Below are positions 43,961 to 52,770 of a DNA stretch of 64,000 bases, in pieces. The translations under genes and the position numbers were made by a program. The notes beneath the pieces were generated by a model. That model was not told the DNA's origin. It saw only the letters and a list, made by a program, of their open reading frames with translations, and did not search any database. Where the stretch lies: positions 62,001 through 126,000 of the forward strand of contig JAJCZH010000008.1 of assembly GCA_029262515.1 (NCBI GenBank), given 5' to 3'. This DNA is from Deltaproteobacteria bacterium. Its GTDB lineage: Bacteria; Desulfobacterota; GWC2-55-46; JADFVP01. Position 1 is the first letter of the stretch, and each line of letters opens with the position of its first letter.

Positions 43961-45997
43961 TTAAGTTCTCTTAGCCGAAATTGTAAAGACAGCCTCATTG
44001 TAACCACGCCAGACCCACCACGCCGTATCGTCAAGCTCTCCTATGCTATGATAGATTCTGAGAAAGAAGGAGTCGTCGACATCGGTATAACTTACCATGG
44101 GCACCGAATAGAGGCGCGATTTATCAGCCTCGATCCTGACGCTCTTTTCACTGTCTCCGATTGTCACTACCCCGTCTGTCGCCCCGAGGCAGGCCGAGGC
44201 CGACACGCCTGGGCACGGCGGCTGGTCGTGGGTGACGTTATGTCCCTCGAGAAAGAAGCGTTCTGCCATATCGCCGCCGTTTACTGACTCGCACCAGAGG
44301 CTCGAACGCTCAAAACCGGACGGCAGGGCAGTAAAGATACCGAGCCTTAAAGAGCTTGCCACCAGCCCGTTTACCTTGAGCCTGTATGAGAGCCTCACCT
44401 TCGGCTCATACTTAGAAATTGTGTACGTCTTCCAGAGCGTACACATTTGGAGCGTAACCTTAACGCTTATGGTCACTGAAGAGCTATTCTCTTCAACTTC
44501 CGGGTTTATGGCAAGAAGATCTGTGCTCTTGAGGGCATCTTTCGTAAGGTGGATCAGGTGACCGCTAAAGAAATCGGCCCCAAGAGACATATCGTTATAG
44601 TAACCGTGATCAAGGGTTCCTATAAGCGGCTTTTGCGACACAGCCGGAAAAATCAGCCCCTTGATGGCGAGCCCTTTGTTGGTCAAAAACTCAGCTACGA
44701 CCGTTTCCGTCGAAACCTTTAATAAGTTCCCGGTTGAAGTAATCTCAGCCTTCTCATCACCACCCAACCCATCCTCTCTCCCACTCACCAACATCCCGGC
44801 GCCTAGGTCGAGGCCAAGGGCCGCGCCGCTTGCTGCTCCGACAACCGAGTGCCGGGGAAGTTGCGCCGAGCCTGCCATAACAGCTTCAGTCTCAACCTTA
44901 AGCCATCCCAGCAACCTATGAAAGTTAAAGAACTTTTCGTCAATAGTATTTGTTCTAAAATCACTGGCCCAGAGTTCTACGAGCGTCTCTTTCATTCGAA
45001 TAAGGAGGTCGTCTTCAACGAGGTTACCGGCCGCTATAATAGACCTGATAGAGTCGTAAAGCTTATAACACTCCGTATTGATATGCGTACTGTCGCGCCC
45101 GGCCACGGCCCAGCGTACGGGGTTATATTTGCCCTGCTTTTTAGTAACAACTGGCATCTCTACCGATTCGAGTTGCAGGCTCTTAAAAGCAGAAGCGTGC
45201 CCCGAAAAGCTCTCGACAAGCTCTTCAGGCACAAGGAGTTCAGCTCTATGATCGGTTGCCAATCGGCTTAAAAGCTGGCTTATTCGCTCATACTCGCCGT
45301 CCGCATCAGTATCGTGCCCAGGCCTGTAATCGAAGACCTCGGCATCATTACAGTAGATTATAAAAGCGCGATCCGAGCCTTGCTCATACTCTCCGAAGAG
45401 GTACTCAAGGTACTTTTCAACGGCGAGTTCGGAATGGATGGTACGTTGAAATTTCTGGAATGCTATGGAATTCGACCAGAGTACGTTTATCTCAGAGTTA
45501 AAACCTGCTGCCTTCTGGGGAAAGTGACTGTACTCTTCCGGGTACCGGTTGTGCTGAAAGCAGTTGTTCCAATCCATTATAACCGTCTTGTAACCGGCCT
45601 CAGTATAGAGATCGACCAACCCTTTCGAGTAAGTCTGCTCATTTATAAGGGCGGTCTTTGGTCTTCTACCTAAAAGCTCTTCATATAGTCTGCCCCCTGC
45701 CTCGAGGTTCCACCTGTTTACATCTACCGGAATAAGCGGAAAGATCGCCTGTGAAAAGCCGGAACCGATGAACTCGCACTTGCCAGCCAGCCACAGCTCT
45801 TTTAACTCAGCCACGAAAGACGGATCGAGCCTGTTGACCTCTTTCAGCGTGCATGCGCTCATCTCTATGCCGATCGGCACCCTGCGAGCGATAGCGAGCA
45901 GAGGGCGGTAGCACCTCTCTATTATCCTCGGATAATGTGCCGACGGAATCATGGAAAAAGCGAGATTGCAATGAAATATGGCGTATAATTTAAGCAC
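43961..45997 (-). CDS. Glycoside hydrolase family 57-like protein
   Basis: From GTG 45997 (CCGGAG 7 bases upstream) the product is 678 aa. The N-terminal half resembles the GH57/38 catalytic barrel: KLYAIFHCNLAFSMIP, VPIGIEMSACTLKEV, GSGFSQAIFPLIPVDVNRWNLEAG, KTALINEQTYSKGLVDLYTEAGYKTVIMDWNN and AFIIYCNDAEVFDYRPG. Canonical GH57 enzymes use a Glu nucleophile and an Asp; the candidate Glu is in LINEQTYS. The C-terminal half is beta-rich, like sugar-binding domains. No signal peptide is seen, so it acts inside the cell. Its placement beside the Maf gene is unusual. Confidence 0.75.
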   Translation of the reverse strand: MLKLYAIFHCNLAFSMIPSAHYPRIIERCYRPLLAIARRVPIGIEMSACTLKEVNRLDPSFVAELKELWLAGKCEFIGSGFSQAIFPLIPVDVNRWNLEAGGRLYEELLGRRPKTALINEQTYSKGLVDLYTEAGYKTVIMDWNNCFQHNRYPEEYSHFPQKAAGFNSEINVLWSNSIAFQKFQRTIHSELAVEKYLEYLFGEYEQGSDRAFIIYCNDAEVFDYRPGHDTDADGEYERISQLLSRLATDHRAELLVPEELVESFSGHASAFKSLQLESVEMPVVTKKQGKYNPVRWAVAGRDSTHINTECYKLYDSIRSIIAAGNLVEDDLLIRMKETLVELWASDFRTNTIDEKFFNFHRLLGWLKVETEAVMAGSAQLPRHSVVGAASGAALGLDLGAGMLVSGREDGLGGDEKAEITSTGNLLKVSTETVVAEFLTNKGLAIKGLIFPAVSQKPLIGTLDHGYYNDMSLGADFFSGHLIHLTKDALKSTDLLAINPEVEENSSSVTISVKVTLQMCTLWKTYTISKYEPKVRLSYRLKVNGLVASSLRLGIFTALPSGFERSSLWCESVNGGDMAERFFLEGHNVTHDQPPCPGVSASACLGATDGVVTIGDSEKSVRIEADKSRLYSVPMVSYTDVDDSFFLRIYHSIGELDDTAWWVWRGYNEAVFTISAKRT

Positions 45998-46197
45998 TTT
46001 CACACTCCGGCAGCCGACTCGTACGCCGTTTTCTTCGATTTATATCTTTTTATCACTTGTCACTAACCGGGTACTGCCAATAGTTAGCCATTTTTCTCAA
46101 GGTCAAGACGAGACAAAGGTAAAGAGCTGAGCATATATGAGTTTATGTGAGCATTTTACCTGAGCGCCAACAAAGAGATTGAGGCATAGAGCATCTT

Positions 46198-47070
46198 TTA
46201 TGGATATATAACAGCTGTTTTCTTGGCCCATACTACTATCGTATCACCAATTCCCGCGCTCTTTACAACGGAGTCAAAGACCGGTTTCAGCGAGTTACCG
46301 CTCTCAGTAACTCCGGCTCCGAACCTCACGAGGCCGGAGACGGAAAAACCGCTCTCTTCGAGCAGCCTTACAAGCCCCTCTTCTGTAAAGAGAAACGTAT
46401 GGTACGGCGGCTGGTACTGTATCCACTCAGCGCCCCACGCATCAGAGACTGTACCGATGCAAGGGGTCTGTATAATAAGGTCACCCGTTTCAGCCAGAAG
46501 CCTGTTAACCTCTCTCAGGCTCTTCTTTGGGTCAGGAAGGTGCTCTATCGTGTCCCATAAGGTTACCAGGCCGTACGGGCCGGTCAGTTCTTCGAGCTTG
46601 CTATTGGAGCAATTGAAACCCTCTTTGCGAGCCGCCTCCACCATTGTGAGCGAAACATCTATGCCTTCACCTTCTACTGAGTGTCTCTCGTCCATATACC
46701 TCAGAAAGATGCCGTCGGCGCAACCGACGTCGAGCATAGAGACCGAGGCAGGCGGAGTAAACGAAAGATCTTTAAAATCAAGATCTTTCTCTCTAAAATA
46801 AGCCTCTTTGTACTCCGGCGAGAAATGATCCGACATCTTTACGCCGTCGCACTCAAGAGCAAGAAAATCCTCGTACATTCCTTCGAGCAGGGCCTCATCA
46901 GGAAGCGGGTCCAGAGAGGCTACACCGCAGCCTGTGCAGAGCACGTAGAGATAACCGAGCTTCTCCACCAGCGGCTCTTGCTGCCCCGACCCGCAGACAG
47001 GGCAGCGCCAGGCCGTGCCTATTGAACCGGACGCGCTCTTAGAAACGGTCTTTACAGCCTCTTTACTCAT
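46198..47070 (-). CDS. SAM-dependent methyltransferase with zinc ribbon
   Basis: The 290 aa product has an N-terminal zinc ribbon (CPVCGSGQ then CTGCGVASLDPLP), the usual start of sugar-cluster methyltransferases, then a class I methyltransferase fold: motif I SVSMLDVGCADGIFLRYM, motif LVTLWDTIEHLPDPKKSLREVNRLL and LIIQTPCIGT. Substrate unknown; in nonulosonate and O-antigen clusters such enzymes methylate sugar hydroxyls. It is the downstream end of the modification operon, 26 bases after the radical SAM gene. Confidence 0.88.
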   Translation of the reverse strand: MSKEAVKTVSKSASGSIGTAWRCPVCGSGQQEPLVEKLGYLYVLCTGCGVASLDPLPDEALLEGMYEDFLALECDGVKMSDHFSPEYKEAYFREKDLDFKDLSFTPPASVSMLDVGCADGIFLRYMDERHSVEGEGIDVSLTMVEAARKEGFNCSNSKLEELTGPYGLVTLWDTIEHLPDPKKSLREVNRLLAETGDLIIQTPCIGTVSDAWGAEWIQYQPPYHTFLFTEEGLVRLLEESGFSVSGLVRFGAGVTESGNSLKPVFDSVVKSAGIGDTIVVWAKKTAVIYP

Positions 47071-47096
47071 AACAGCGCCATTACCTCTGAAAGAGT

Positions 47097-48602
47097 CTAC
47101 GGATAGACCTCTTTCATCTTGAAGAAGTCGTACTTGATAAACATCTTCAATGTCTCAAAGAGAACCTTGAAGAAGATATAACTCTTTCTCTGCCGCACCC
47201 CGGAGACATATCTCAAGATATGGGCCGGGTCGGACTTTATAAGGTGGTGCGTCCGGTCGGCCTCAAGGATAACGTCTATATCTCTGGGGGTAAAGTCAAA
47301 CGTGCTAATATTGCTCTTTACGACCTCAACCGTGTTGTAAGAGAAGTCGGCGGAAAGGAAACCCTGCTCGACACAGGTTTTATATAACTCGGAGCCCGGC
47401 ACGGGAGTAGCAAAGTAGATTTCGCGAGAGTCGAAAAGTCCTGAATAATTAGCCATATAGAGAGTTCTTCGTATATCCTTCTTCGTCTCTCCGGGAAAAC
47501 CGATAACAAAAGAACCCGTAATATGTATGCCCTTTACCCTCATATACTTTATCAGCTCTATGGCGCGCTTGAGTTTGAGCGGCTTCTTGACAACCTTCGT
47601 AAGTACCTCCTGCACGCCCGACTCTATTGCCACGCCCATGCTCTTGCAGCCCATGGCATGGAACTTGTCTATCAGCTCTTCATCCATGCACCAGAGCGCA
47701 AAAACAAGAAAATGTATCTTTAAATCGACCTTCTGCTCCATATACCGGTCACAAAACTTCTTAGCCCTCTTCTTATCCTGGGTGAAGTTGTCGTCTATGA
47801 CCATGAGCTGATCTATGCCGTACTTCTCCTTGAGCCAATCTATCTCCTCAAAGACTTTATCGAGCGATCTTGAACGGAATTTGTACCCCATAGTCCTGTT
47901 AGATGCGCAGAAGACGCACGTACCGCCGCAACCGCGGCTTGTCAAGACCGTGGGCATCGCCTTGGCATCCCCCCACGTTACCGTATGCGGTTTATATAGC
48001 TTGGAATACTTCTCAAACGGAAAGAGATGCCATGCCGGAAATGGCAGGGCATCGAGGTCGTGTATGTAAGGGTTGTCGCGATTGATAGTTACGGCTCCGG
48101 AATCTCTCCATATCAGGCCCGGCACATCCTCCAGGCCGGTGCCGGCCTCAAGGGCCTCCAGAAGCGATGTCAAGGCATACTCTCCCTCACCTCGTATAAG
48201 GTAGTCGATCTCCGGCTCTTCCATGACCTCTTCAGCCATCGACGTAACGTGGTTTCCTCCGACGACCACCGGTATAGATTGGTCTATGCTCTTTATAAGC
48301 CGTGCCGTCTCTACCATATTAGAGGCCATGACCGCAAAATTGCAACTTATGCCGATACAGTCCGGGGCAAAGTCAACTATGCGTCCCCTTATCTCCTCCA
48401 TCGGTACGCCGCCCTCTACATAACCGTCCACATACTTCGCCTCAAAATCGAGGCTCTCGGTCTGACAGTCGTATATGGCAACTTCATACCCCTTCTCTTC
48501 GAGCACGGCGGCGATGTACATTATACCCATCGGCGGGTAGATAATCCGTTGACCGGATGTAGCCACGTTCATATTCGGTTGTATCAATAGAACCTTCTTC
48601 AT
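47097..48602 (-). CDS. B12-binding-type radical SAM protein
   Basis: The 501 aa product has an N-terminal Rossmann domain of the cobalamin-binding kind (LLIQPNMNVATSGQRIIYPPMGIMYIA, PVVVGGNHVTSMAEE, YLIRGEGEYAL). A canonical DxHxxG cobalamin motif is not evident. The radical SAM core has Cys225, Cys229 and Cys232 in RGCGGTCVFC, binding the 4Fe-4S cluster, and ITGSFVIGFPGETKKDI in the barrel. This type installs or rearranges carbon groups. Its substrate here is unknown, but its place in the sugar cluster suggests the glycan or its precursor. It lies 4 bases after the ATP-grasp gene. Confidence 0.88.
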   Translation of the reverse strand: MKKVLLIQPNMNVATSGQRIIYPPMGIMYIAAVLEEKGYEVAIYDCQTESLDFEAKYVDGYVEGGVPMEEIRGRIVDFAPDCIGISCNFAVMASNMVETARLIKSIDQSIPVVVGGNHVTSMAEEVMEEPEIDYLIRGEGEYALTSLLEALEAGTGLEDVPGLIWRDSGAVTINRDNPYIHDLDALPFPAWHLFPFEKYSKLYKPHTVTWGDAKAMPTVLTSRGCGGTCVFCASNRTMGYKFRSRSLDKVFEEIDWLKEKYGIDQLMVIDDNFTQDKKRAKKFCDRYMEQKVDLKIHFLVFALWCMDEELIDKFHAMGCKSMGVAIESGVQEVLTKVVKKPLKLKRAIELIKYMRVKGIHITGSFVIGFPGETKKDIRRTLYMANYSGLFDSREIYFATPVPGSELYKTCVEQGFLSADFSYNTVEVVKSNISTFDFTPRDIDVILEADRTHHLIKSDPAHILRYVSGVRQRKSYIFFKVLFETLKMFIKYDFFKMKEVYP

Positions 48603-48605
48603 AAC

Positions 48606-49847
48606 CTAAACCTCCATGTGTAGGTTTTCTTCTATTGTGATTTTTACTCTGTCAAGTATGGAAGAGGCAGAGCTTCTGGCCTTTTCTCTATCTGCCCCAG
48701 TTGTTATAACCATTCCAGAACGGCACGGGTGGCTCTTTACAGCGCTCACCACGTCCCCGGGTTTCAAATAAACCTTCAACATTGCTAAGGCATCCTCATC
48801 GTAGATCGAGTCGTTTATACTCACGTCAGTAACCGTACCCGGCCTCGGAAAGAGAAACCTCTGACAGACGTTTGAGGAGCGGACAGGAGTGTATTGCTCG
48901 AGCCCGAAGACCTCGCCGAGTGATAAACGAATAGCCGCCTCGACTATATTTACACCGGTGCTTAGTGGAATGGTATGCGAAGCGAAATAACCGCCGCTCA
49001 GCCTTATGGCCGCCTCCACAACCACCGGCCCGTTCTCCGTTACTATTATATCGCCCTTTACCGTGCCTCTCTTAACCCCGAAGGCCGAAGCCACGTCGAT
49101 CATCAGAGAATCTATCGACTCCAACTCGTCCGTGCCAAGTTCTGCAGGCAGGTCTCCTCCATCTTCTATAACAAAAGGCGCGAAACGGTCGAGGTACTGG
49201 TAGTTCCGATCCGAAAGCCCCGGCGTAACGATTCCTTCCGGCGTAACAATACTCTCGGTGCTTACCTGCCTTCCCTCTACCCACTCTTCAACCATCACCC
49301 TCGAAGTCGGTGAATGGAAGAGCGCCTCTTTAAATCCCCACTCAGGATCAACCCCCGGCAAAAGCCTGATAACGCCTCGCGCTCCTCTGCTATCTACCGG
49401 TTTTATCACATACTTTTTTTCTTTTCTGCTCTGGTAACCCTCAACCTCCTCTGCGTCATTAACAAGTGCGAACCACGGGACCGGAATAGCGCACTCCTGA
49501 AAACGCTCTTTCATTGCAAGTTTATCTGACGCTAAAAAAGCGCTCTCTTTCGAAGGTCCTTCGAGGCCGAGAGTTGCGGCCACTGCTGCGACGGTTACCG
49601 GAACATCTGCCGCAGCAGCGAGCACACCGTCGATCCTCTGCTTTGTATTTGACTCAAGAGCAAGGGCCGCGGTAAGCTCGGCATCGTAGGTGCTCGCCAC
49701 TATAACCTCATCGGCCAGGCCGAAACCCGGAGCCTCAGGGTTGCCATCGGAGACAAGCACGCGCAACCCCATAGAACGAGCCTGAGCTATAATCGGCACG
49801 GCCTCTATACCGCCGGATATAAGAAGAATACTTCTTTTGTCGTTCAC
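48606..49847 (-). CDS. ATP-grasp ligase
   Basis: The 413 aa product has a Rossmann-like pre-grasp domain (ILLISGGIEAVPIIAQARSMGLRVLVSDGNPEAPG), a biotin-carboxylase-like ATP-grasp core (KYVIKPVDSRGARGVIRL, VMVEEWVEGRQVSTESIV, Mg/ATP residues in VVEAAIRLSGGYFASHTIP) and a small C-terminal domain. Such ligases join a carboxyl group to an amine or thiol via acyl phosphate. In this cluster it could load an amino-acid or hydroxyacid group on the sugar; that is inference. Short spacings to the genes on both sides fit one operon. Confidence 0.85.
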   Translation of the reverse strand: MNDKRSILLISGGIEAVPIIAQARSMGLRVLVSDGNPEAPGFGLADEVIVASTYDAELTAALALESNTKQRIDGVLAAAADVPVTVAAVAATLGLEGPSKESAFLASDKLAMKERFQECAIPVPWFALVNDAEEVEGYQSRKEKKYVIKPVDSRGARGVIRLLPGVDPEWGFKEALFHSPTSRVMVEEWVEGRQVSTESIVTPEGIVTPGLSDRNYQYLDRFAPFVIEDGGDLPAELGTDELESIDSLMIDVASAFGVKRGTVKGDIIVTENGPVVVEAAIRLSGGYFASHTIPLSTGVNIVEAAIRLSLGEVFGLEQYTPVRSSNVCQRFLFPRPGTVTDVSINDSIYDEDALAMLKVYLKPGDVVSAVKSHPCRSGMVITTGADREKARSSASSILDRVKITIEENLHMEV

Positions 49848-49871
49848 TATGCCCTTTTTGCATGAGTCTGT

Positions 49872-50909
49872 TTACGGACAGACCACCACTTTTACCGCTC
49901 CTGATGTCGCTTTGTTCATTGCCGCCTCATAGGCCTCTGAAATATGGTCGAGGCTGAAGCTTGCGGTCACAAGGCCTTCAACATTAATTTCACCTTTTTC
50001 GAATAACGCCAAGGCAGAAAGGAAATCGTCCCGTTTATACCTCTGAGTTCCCTTCACGGTGATCTCGCGTTCCGTGAGGTTTTTCAGATTCATCTCCGGT
50101 GTTGAGTAATGAACGCCGGAGAGCATAATAGTACCTCCGGGAAGAAGCAGCTCCACGGCCTGAGTAATAGAGGATGAGGCATAACCTCCAACCGTCTCAA
50201 ATACTATATCGGACTTTACCCCGTTGTGAGACTCCAAGACCTTTCTGGCCAGCTGATCGTCTTCAGGGTCAAAGACCGAAGACGCGCCGAGCGAAAGGGC
50301 CAACTGCCTTTGAAAAGCATGCTTACCTACAGCCGACACGCTGCCGGCGCCGAGCGCAGTAGCGGCGCTGACCACCAGCAGACCGAAAGTTCCGCAACCC
50401 ATAACGACCAGGTTCCTGCCCTCTATGCCGCCGGCAAGCTCAAAGGCGTGCAGCACATCTGCCAGCGGTTCCAACAGCACCGCATCCTCGAAAGCGACAG
50501 ACTCAGGTAACTTAAAAATATTGGTCTCGGGAACGAAGAGATACTCTGCAAAACCGCCCGGCAGGTTAAAACTTATAAAGAGACAGTCAGAACAGATATT
50601 CTCCCGTCCGGACAAACACTCTGCGCACTCTCCACACGGCAGTAAAGGAGAGACAGTAACCCTGTCACCGGCTTTGTAATCCTCAACGCCGAGGCCTACC
50701 TCAGCGACTGTGCCGCTGATCTCATGACCGGGCCAGAACATCGGTATCGGAGGGTCTCTGTGGTAGATATTGAGGTCGCTGCCGCAGATGCCGCATGCCG
50801 CCACCTTCACGAGCACAGAACCCGGTTCTAACGCCGCAATATTAACATTTTTAACCTCAAAGGTTCCCGGTGCACCGAGAACCGCGGCCCTGAACTCATA
50901 CCCCTGCAT
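49872..50909 (-). CDS. Zinc-dependent alcohol dehydrogenase family protein
   Basis: The 345 aa product is a medium-chain dehydrogenase. The catalytic zinc region is CGICGSDLNIYHRD and PGHEISGTV. The structural-zinc loop is CGECAECLSGRENIC. The coenzyme fold is NLVVMGCGTFGLLVVSAATALGA. It overlaps the aldolase-like gene by 14 bases, so it is co-translated. Substrate unknown; L-threonine- or sorbitol-dehydrogenase-like enzymes share this architecture. Confidence 0.9.
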   Translation of the reverse strand: MQGYEFRAAVLGAPGTFEVKNVNIAALEPGSVLVKVAACGICGSDLNIYHRDPPIPMFWPGHEISGTVAEVGLGVEDYKAGDRVTVSPLLPCGECAECLSGRENICSDCLFISFNLPGGFAEYLFVPETNIFKLPESVAFEDAVLLEPLADVLHAFELAGGIEGRNLVVMGCGTFGLLVVSAATALGAGSVSAVGKHAFQRQLALSLGASSVFDPEDDQLARKVLESHNGVKSDIVFETVGGYASSSITQAVELLLPGGTIMLSGVHYSTPEMNLKNLTEREITVKGTQRYKRDDFLSALALFEKGEINVEGLVTASFSLDHISEAYEAAMNKATSGAVKVVVCP

Positions 50910-51585
50910 CTAAACTCCCTTCGATAAAGGCAACATCCTTGCCCGGAACCTTCTCCCAGTCGTTCAGGAAGCGGTCGAGGTCGGTGTCGGTCATCGTATT
51001 CAAAAGCATCTTCTCCAGAACCGCAAAGGGCATCGTAATAATATGGGCCCCTGCCTTGCAGACGTCTATCGCCTGGTGCGGGTCGCGAATAGATGCGGCG
51101 ATTATCTCTGTAGTAAACTTATACTTCTCAAAAATAGTCATCAGGTCACGGGTCATACCGAGCCCGTCGTACCCCCTGTCCTCAAGCCTTCCTATAAAGG
51201 GACTGACATACGTAGCCCCCGCAGAGGCGGCGAGTACGGCCTGAGATGTAGAGAAGATAAGGGTCAGGTTCGTCTCTATTCCCTCCTCCTTCAAGACATT
51301 AAGCGCGGCAAGACCCTCGGGGTTGGTCGGCAGTTTCACAACTACATTATGAGATAACTTCGATAAGACACGGGCCTGGGCTATCATACCCTCGGCGTCC
51401 CTTGCAACCACCTCAAGGCTGACCGGAAATGGGCTTACGAGTTCGCATAACTCTGTTGCAATACTCTTAAAATCGATATTGGTCTTCGCTATGATAGACG
51501 GATTCGTGGTCAGGCCTGAGAGAAGTCCCCACTTCTTGGCCGTCTTTATCTCATCAATATTGGCCGTGTCCAAAAAAATCTTCAT
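50896..51585 (-). CDS. Transaldolase / fructose-6-phosphate aldolase family protein
   Basis: The 229 aa product has the short FSA/TalC form: MKIFLDTANIDEIKTAKKWGL, GLTTNPSIIAKTN, and the Schiff-base lysine Lys84 in NVVVKLPTNPEG. The end differs from housekeeping transaldolase (ITMPFAVLEKMLLNTMTDTDLDRF). It makes or breaks C-C bonds with dihydroxyacetone or hydroxyketones. It lies between two alcohol dehydrogenases in the sugar cluster and may feed a special acyl or polyol substituent. The housekeeping role in pentose-phosphate metabolism cannot be excluded. Confidence 0.88.
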   Translation of the reverse strand: MKIFLDTANIDEIKTAKKWGLLSGLTTNPSIIAKTNIDFKSIATELCELVSPFPVSLEVVARDAEGMIAQARVLSKLSHNVVVKLPTNPEGLAALNVLKEEGIETNLTLIFSTSQAVLAASAGATYVSPFIGRLEDRGYDGLGMTRDLMTIFEKYKFTTEIIAASIRDPHQAIDVCKAGAHIITMPFAVLEKMLLNTMTDTDLDRFLNDWEKVPGKDVAFIEGSLDAGV

Positions 51586-51651
51586 TTACCGCCTCCTTTT
51601 CGCTCCGGTCTGCTCCGGATCAAACGGCTGGTGCCGCCTTAGAATCGAACC

Positions 51652-52746
51652 TTACCCGAAAGTTAAATGGTACTTACCGCCATATATCTTCAGTGCCTCA
51701 ATAGCCGAGTTAATCTCATTGAAATGGAATGTGCCGTTAACAAAACCGTCTAGGTTCAATTCACCGGTTTTGTACAGATTGATGACCCTCGTAATATCCT
51801 TACCGGGATGAGAAGAGCCGTATAGCGAGCCTATCAGTTTCTTCTCTACATGAAACTCTATGGGAGGCAGCGTTACGGTCGAAAGCGGGTGGGGCGTGCC
51901 GACAAGCACAACGGTACCACCTCGCCTTATTGCCGCTATAGAATCCGTAATAGTCTTCTCCGTTGCCACCGTATCGAAGACGTAATCGACTCCCAACCCC
52001 TCTGTCAGTCCGCGTGCATGCTCAGGCGTAAATTCGTCAAAAAAATCGGTGACGCCGTTATTCTCTGCAAGCTCCCACTTCTCCGTGTCGGGCTCACAGA
52101 GTACAATGCGTCCGGCCCTGGCGATCCTGAGCGCCTGCACCAGACTCATGCCGACAGAACCGGCGCCGACTACCAGACAGGTAGAACCTTCGGCAGGTCT
52201 CGCCGTATTCAAGACCGCCCCTACTCCGGTCACTACGGAACAGCCGATAATAGCCGCAACCTCATCCGGAATAGACTCATCGATCTTGACGCAACCGGTC
52301 TCATATACAACGGTATATTCACTGAAAGACGAAACGCCGTTAAAGTGATAGACATCCCTGTCGCCGTCTCTAAAACGGGTCGTCCAGTCCGGCAGCAGCC
52401 CCTTGCCTCTCGGCCACGCAACAGTATGGCAGAGCTGTGGTTCGCCTTTCTTGCAGAAGAGGCATTCGCCACAGTACGCAGCCCAACTCAGGATTACGCG
52501 ATCGCCGCTCTTTACCGAGGTAACTCCAGGGCCCGTCTCAACCACAGTGCCGACACCTTCATGGCCAAGCACAAGAGGCATATCGTAACGCGTATGCCCC
52601 TCGATCGCGTTAAGGTCGCTCCTGCAGAGTCCAGCTCCATTGAGACGTACAAGCACCTCTTTCTCTTTAGGCTCGCAAACGCCTATCTCTTTTATGATAA
52701 GCGGCGTATCTTTCGCCTCCAACAGGCAGGCACGGCTCTTTCTCAT
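51652..52746 (-). CDS. Zinc-dependent alcohol dehydrogenase, second copy in the cluster
   Basis: The 364 aa product is another medium-chain dehydrogenase: GLCRSDLNAIEGH, LVLGHEGVGTVVETG, structural zinc loop CGECLFCKKGEPQLC, coenzyme fold CLVVGAGSVGMSLVQALRIARAG. The style (PLVLGHEGVGTV, FFDEFTPEHA) is like class III/arylalcohol dehydrogenases. It shows only family-level likeness to the dehydrogenase at 49.9 kb, so the two probably act on different substrates. 66 bases separate it from the aldolase-like gene. Confidence 0.9.
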   Translation of the reverse strand: MRKSRACLLEAKDTPLIIKEIGVCEPKEKEVLVRLNGAGLCRSDLNAIEGHTRYDMPLVLGHEGVGTVVETGPGVTSVKSGDRVILSWAAYCGECLFCKKGEPQLCHTVAWPRGKGLLPDWTTRFRDGDRDVYHFNGVSSFSEYTVVYETGCVKIDESIPDEVAAIIGCSVVTGVGAVLNTARPAEGSTCLVVGAGSVGMSLVQALRIARAGRIVLCEPDTEKWELAENNGVTDFFDEFTPEHARGLTEGLGVDYVFDTVATEKTITDSIAAIRRGGTVVLVGTPHPLSTVTLPPIEFHVEKKLIGSLYGSSHPGKDITRVINLYKTGELNLDGFVNGTFHFNEINSAIEALKIYGGKYHLTFG

Positions 52747-52770
52747 TTCAACTCACCTAAATAAAAAGAT

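Noticed and set aside
51850-52764. 304-codon plus-strand ORF opposite the alcohol dehydrogenase
   Set aside because: Shadow of the dehydrogenase; no ribosome site or family features.
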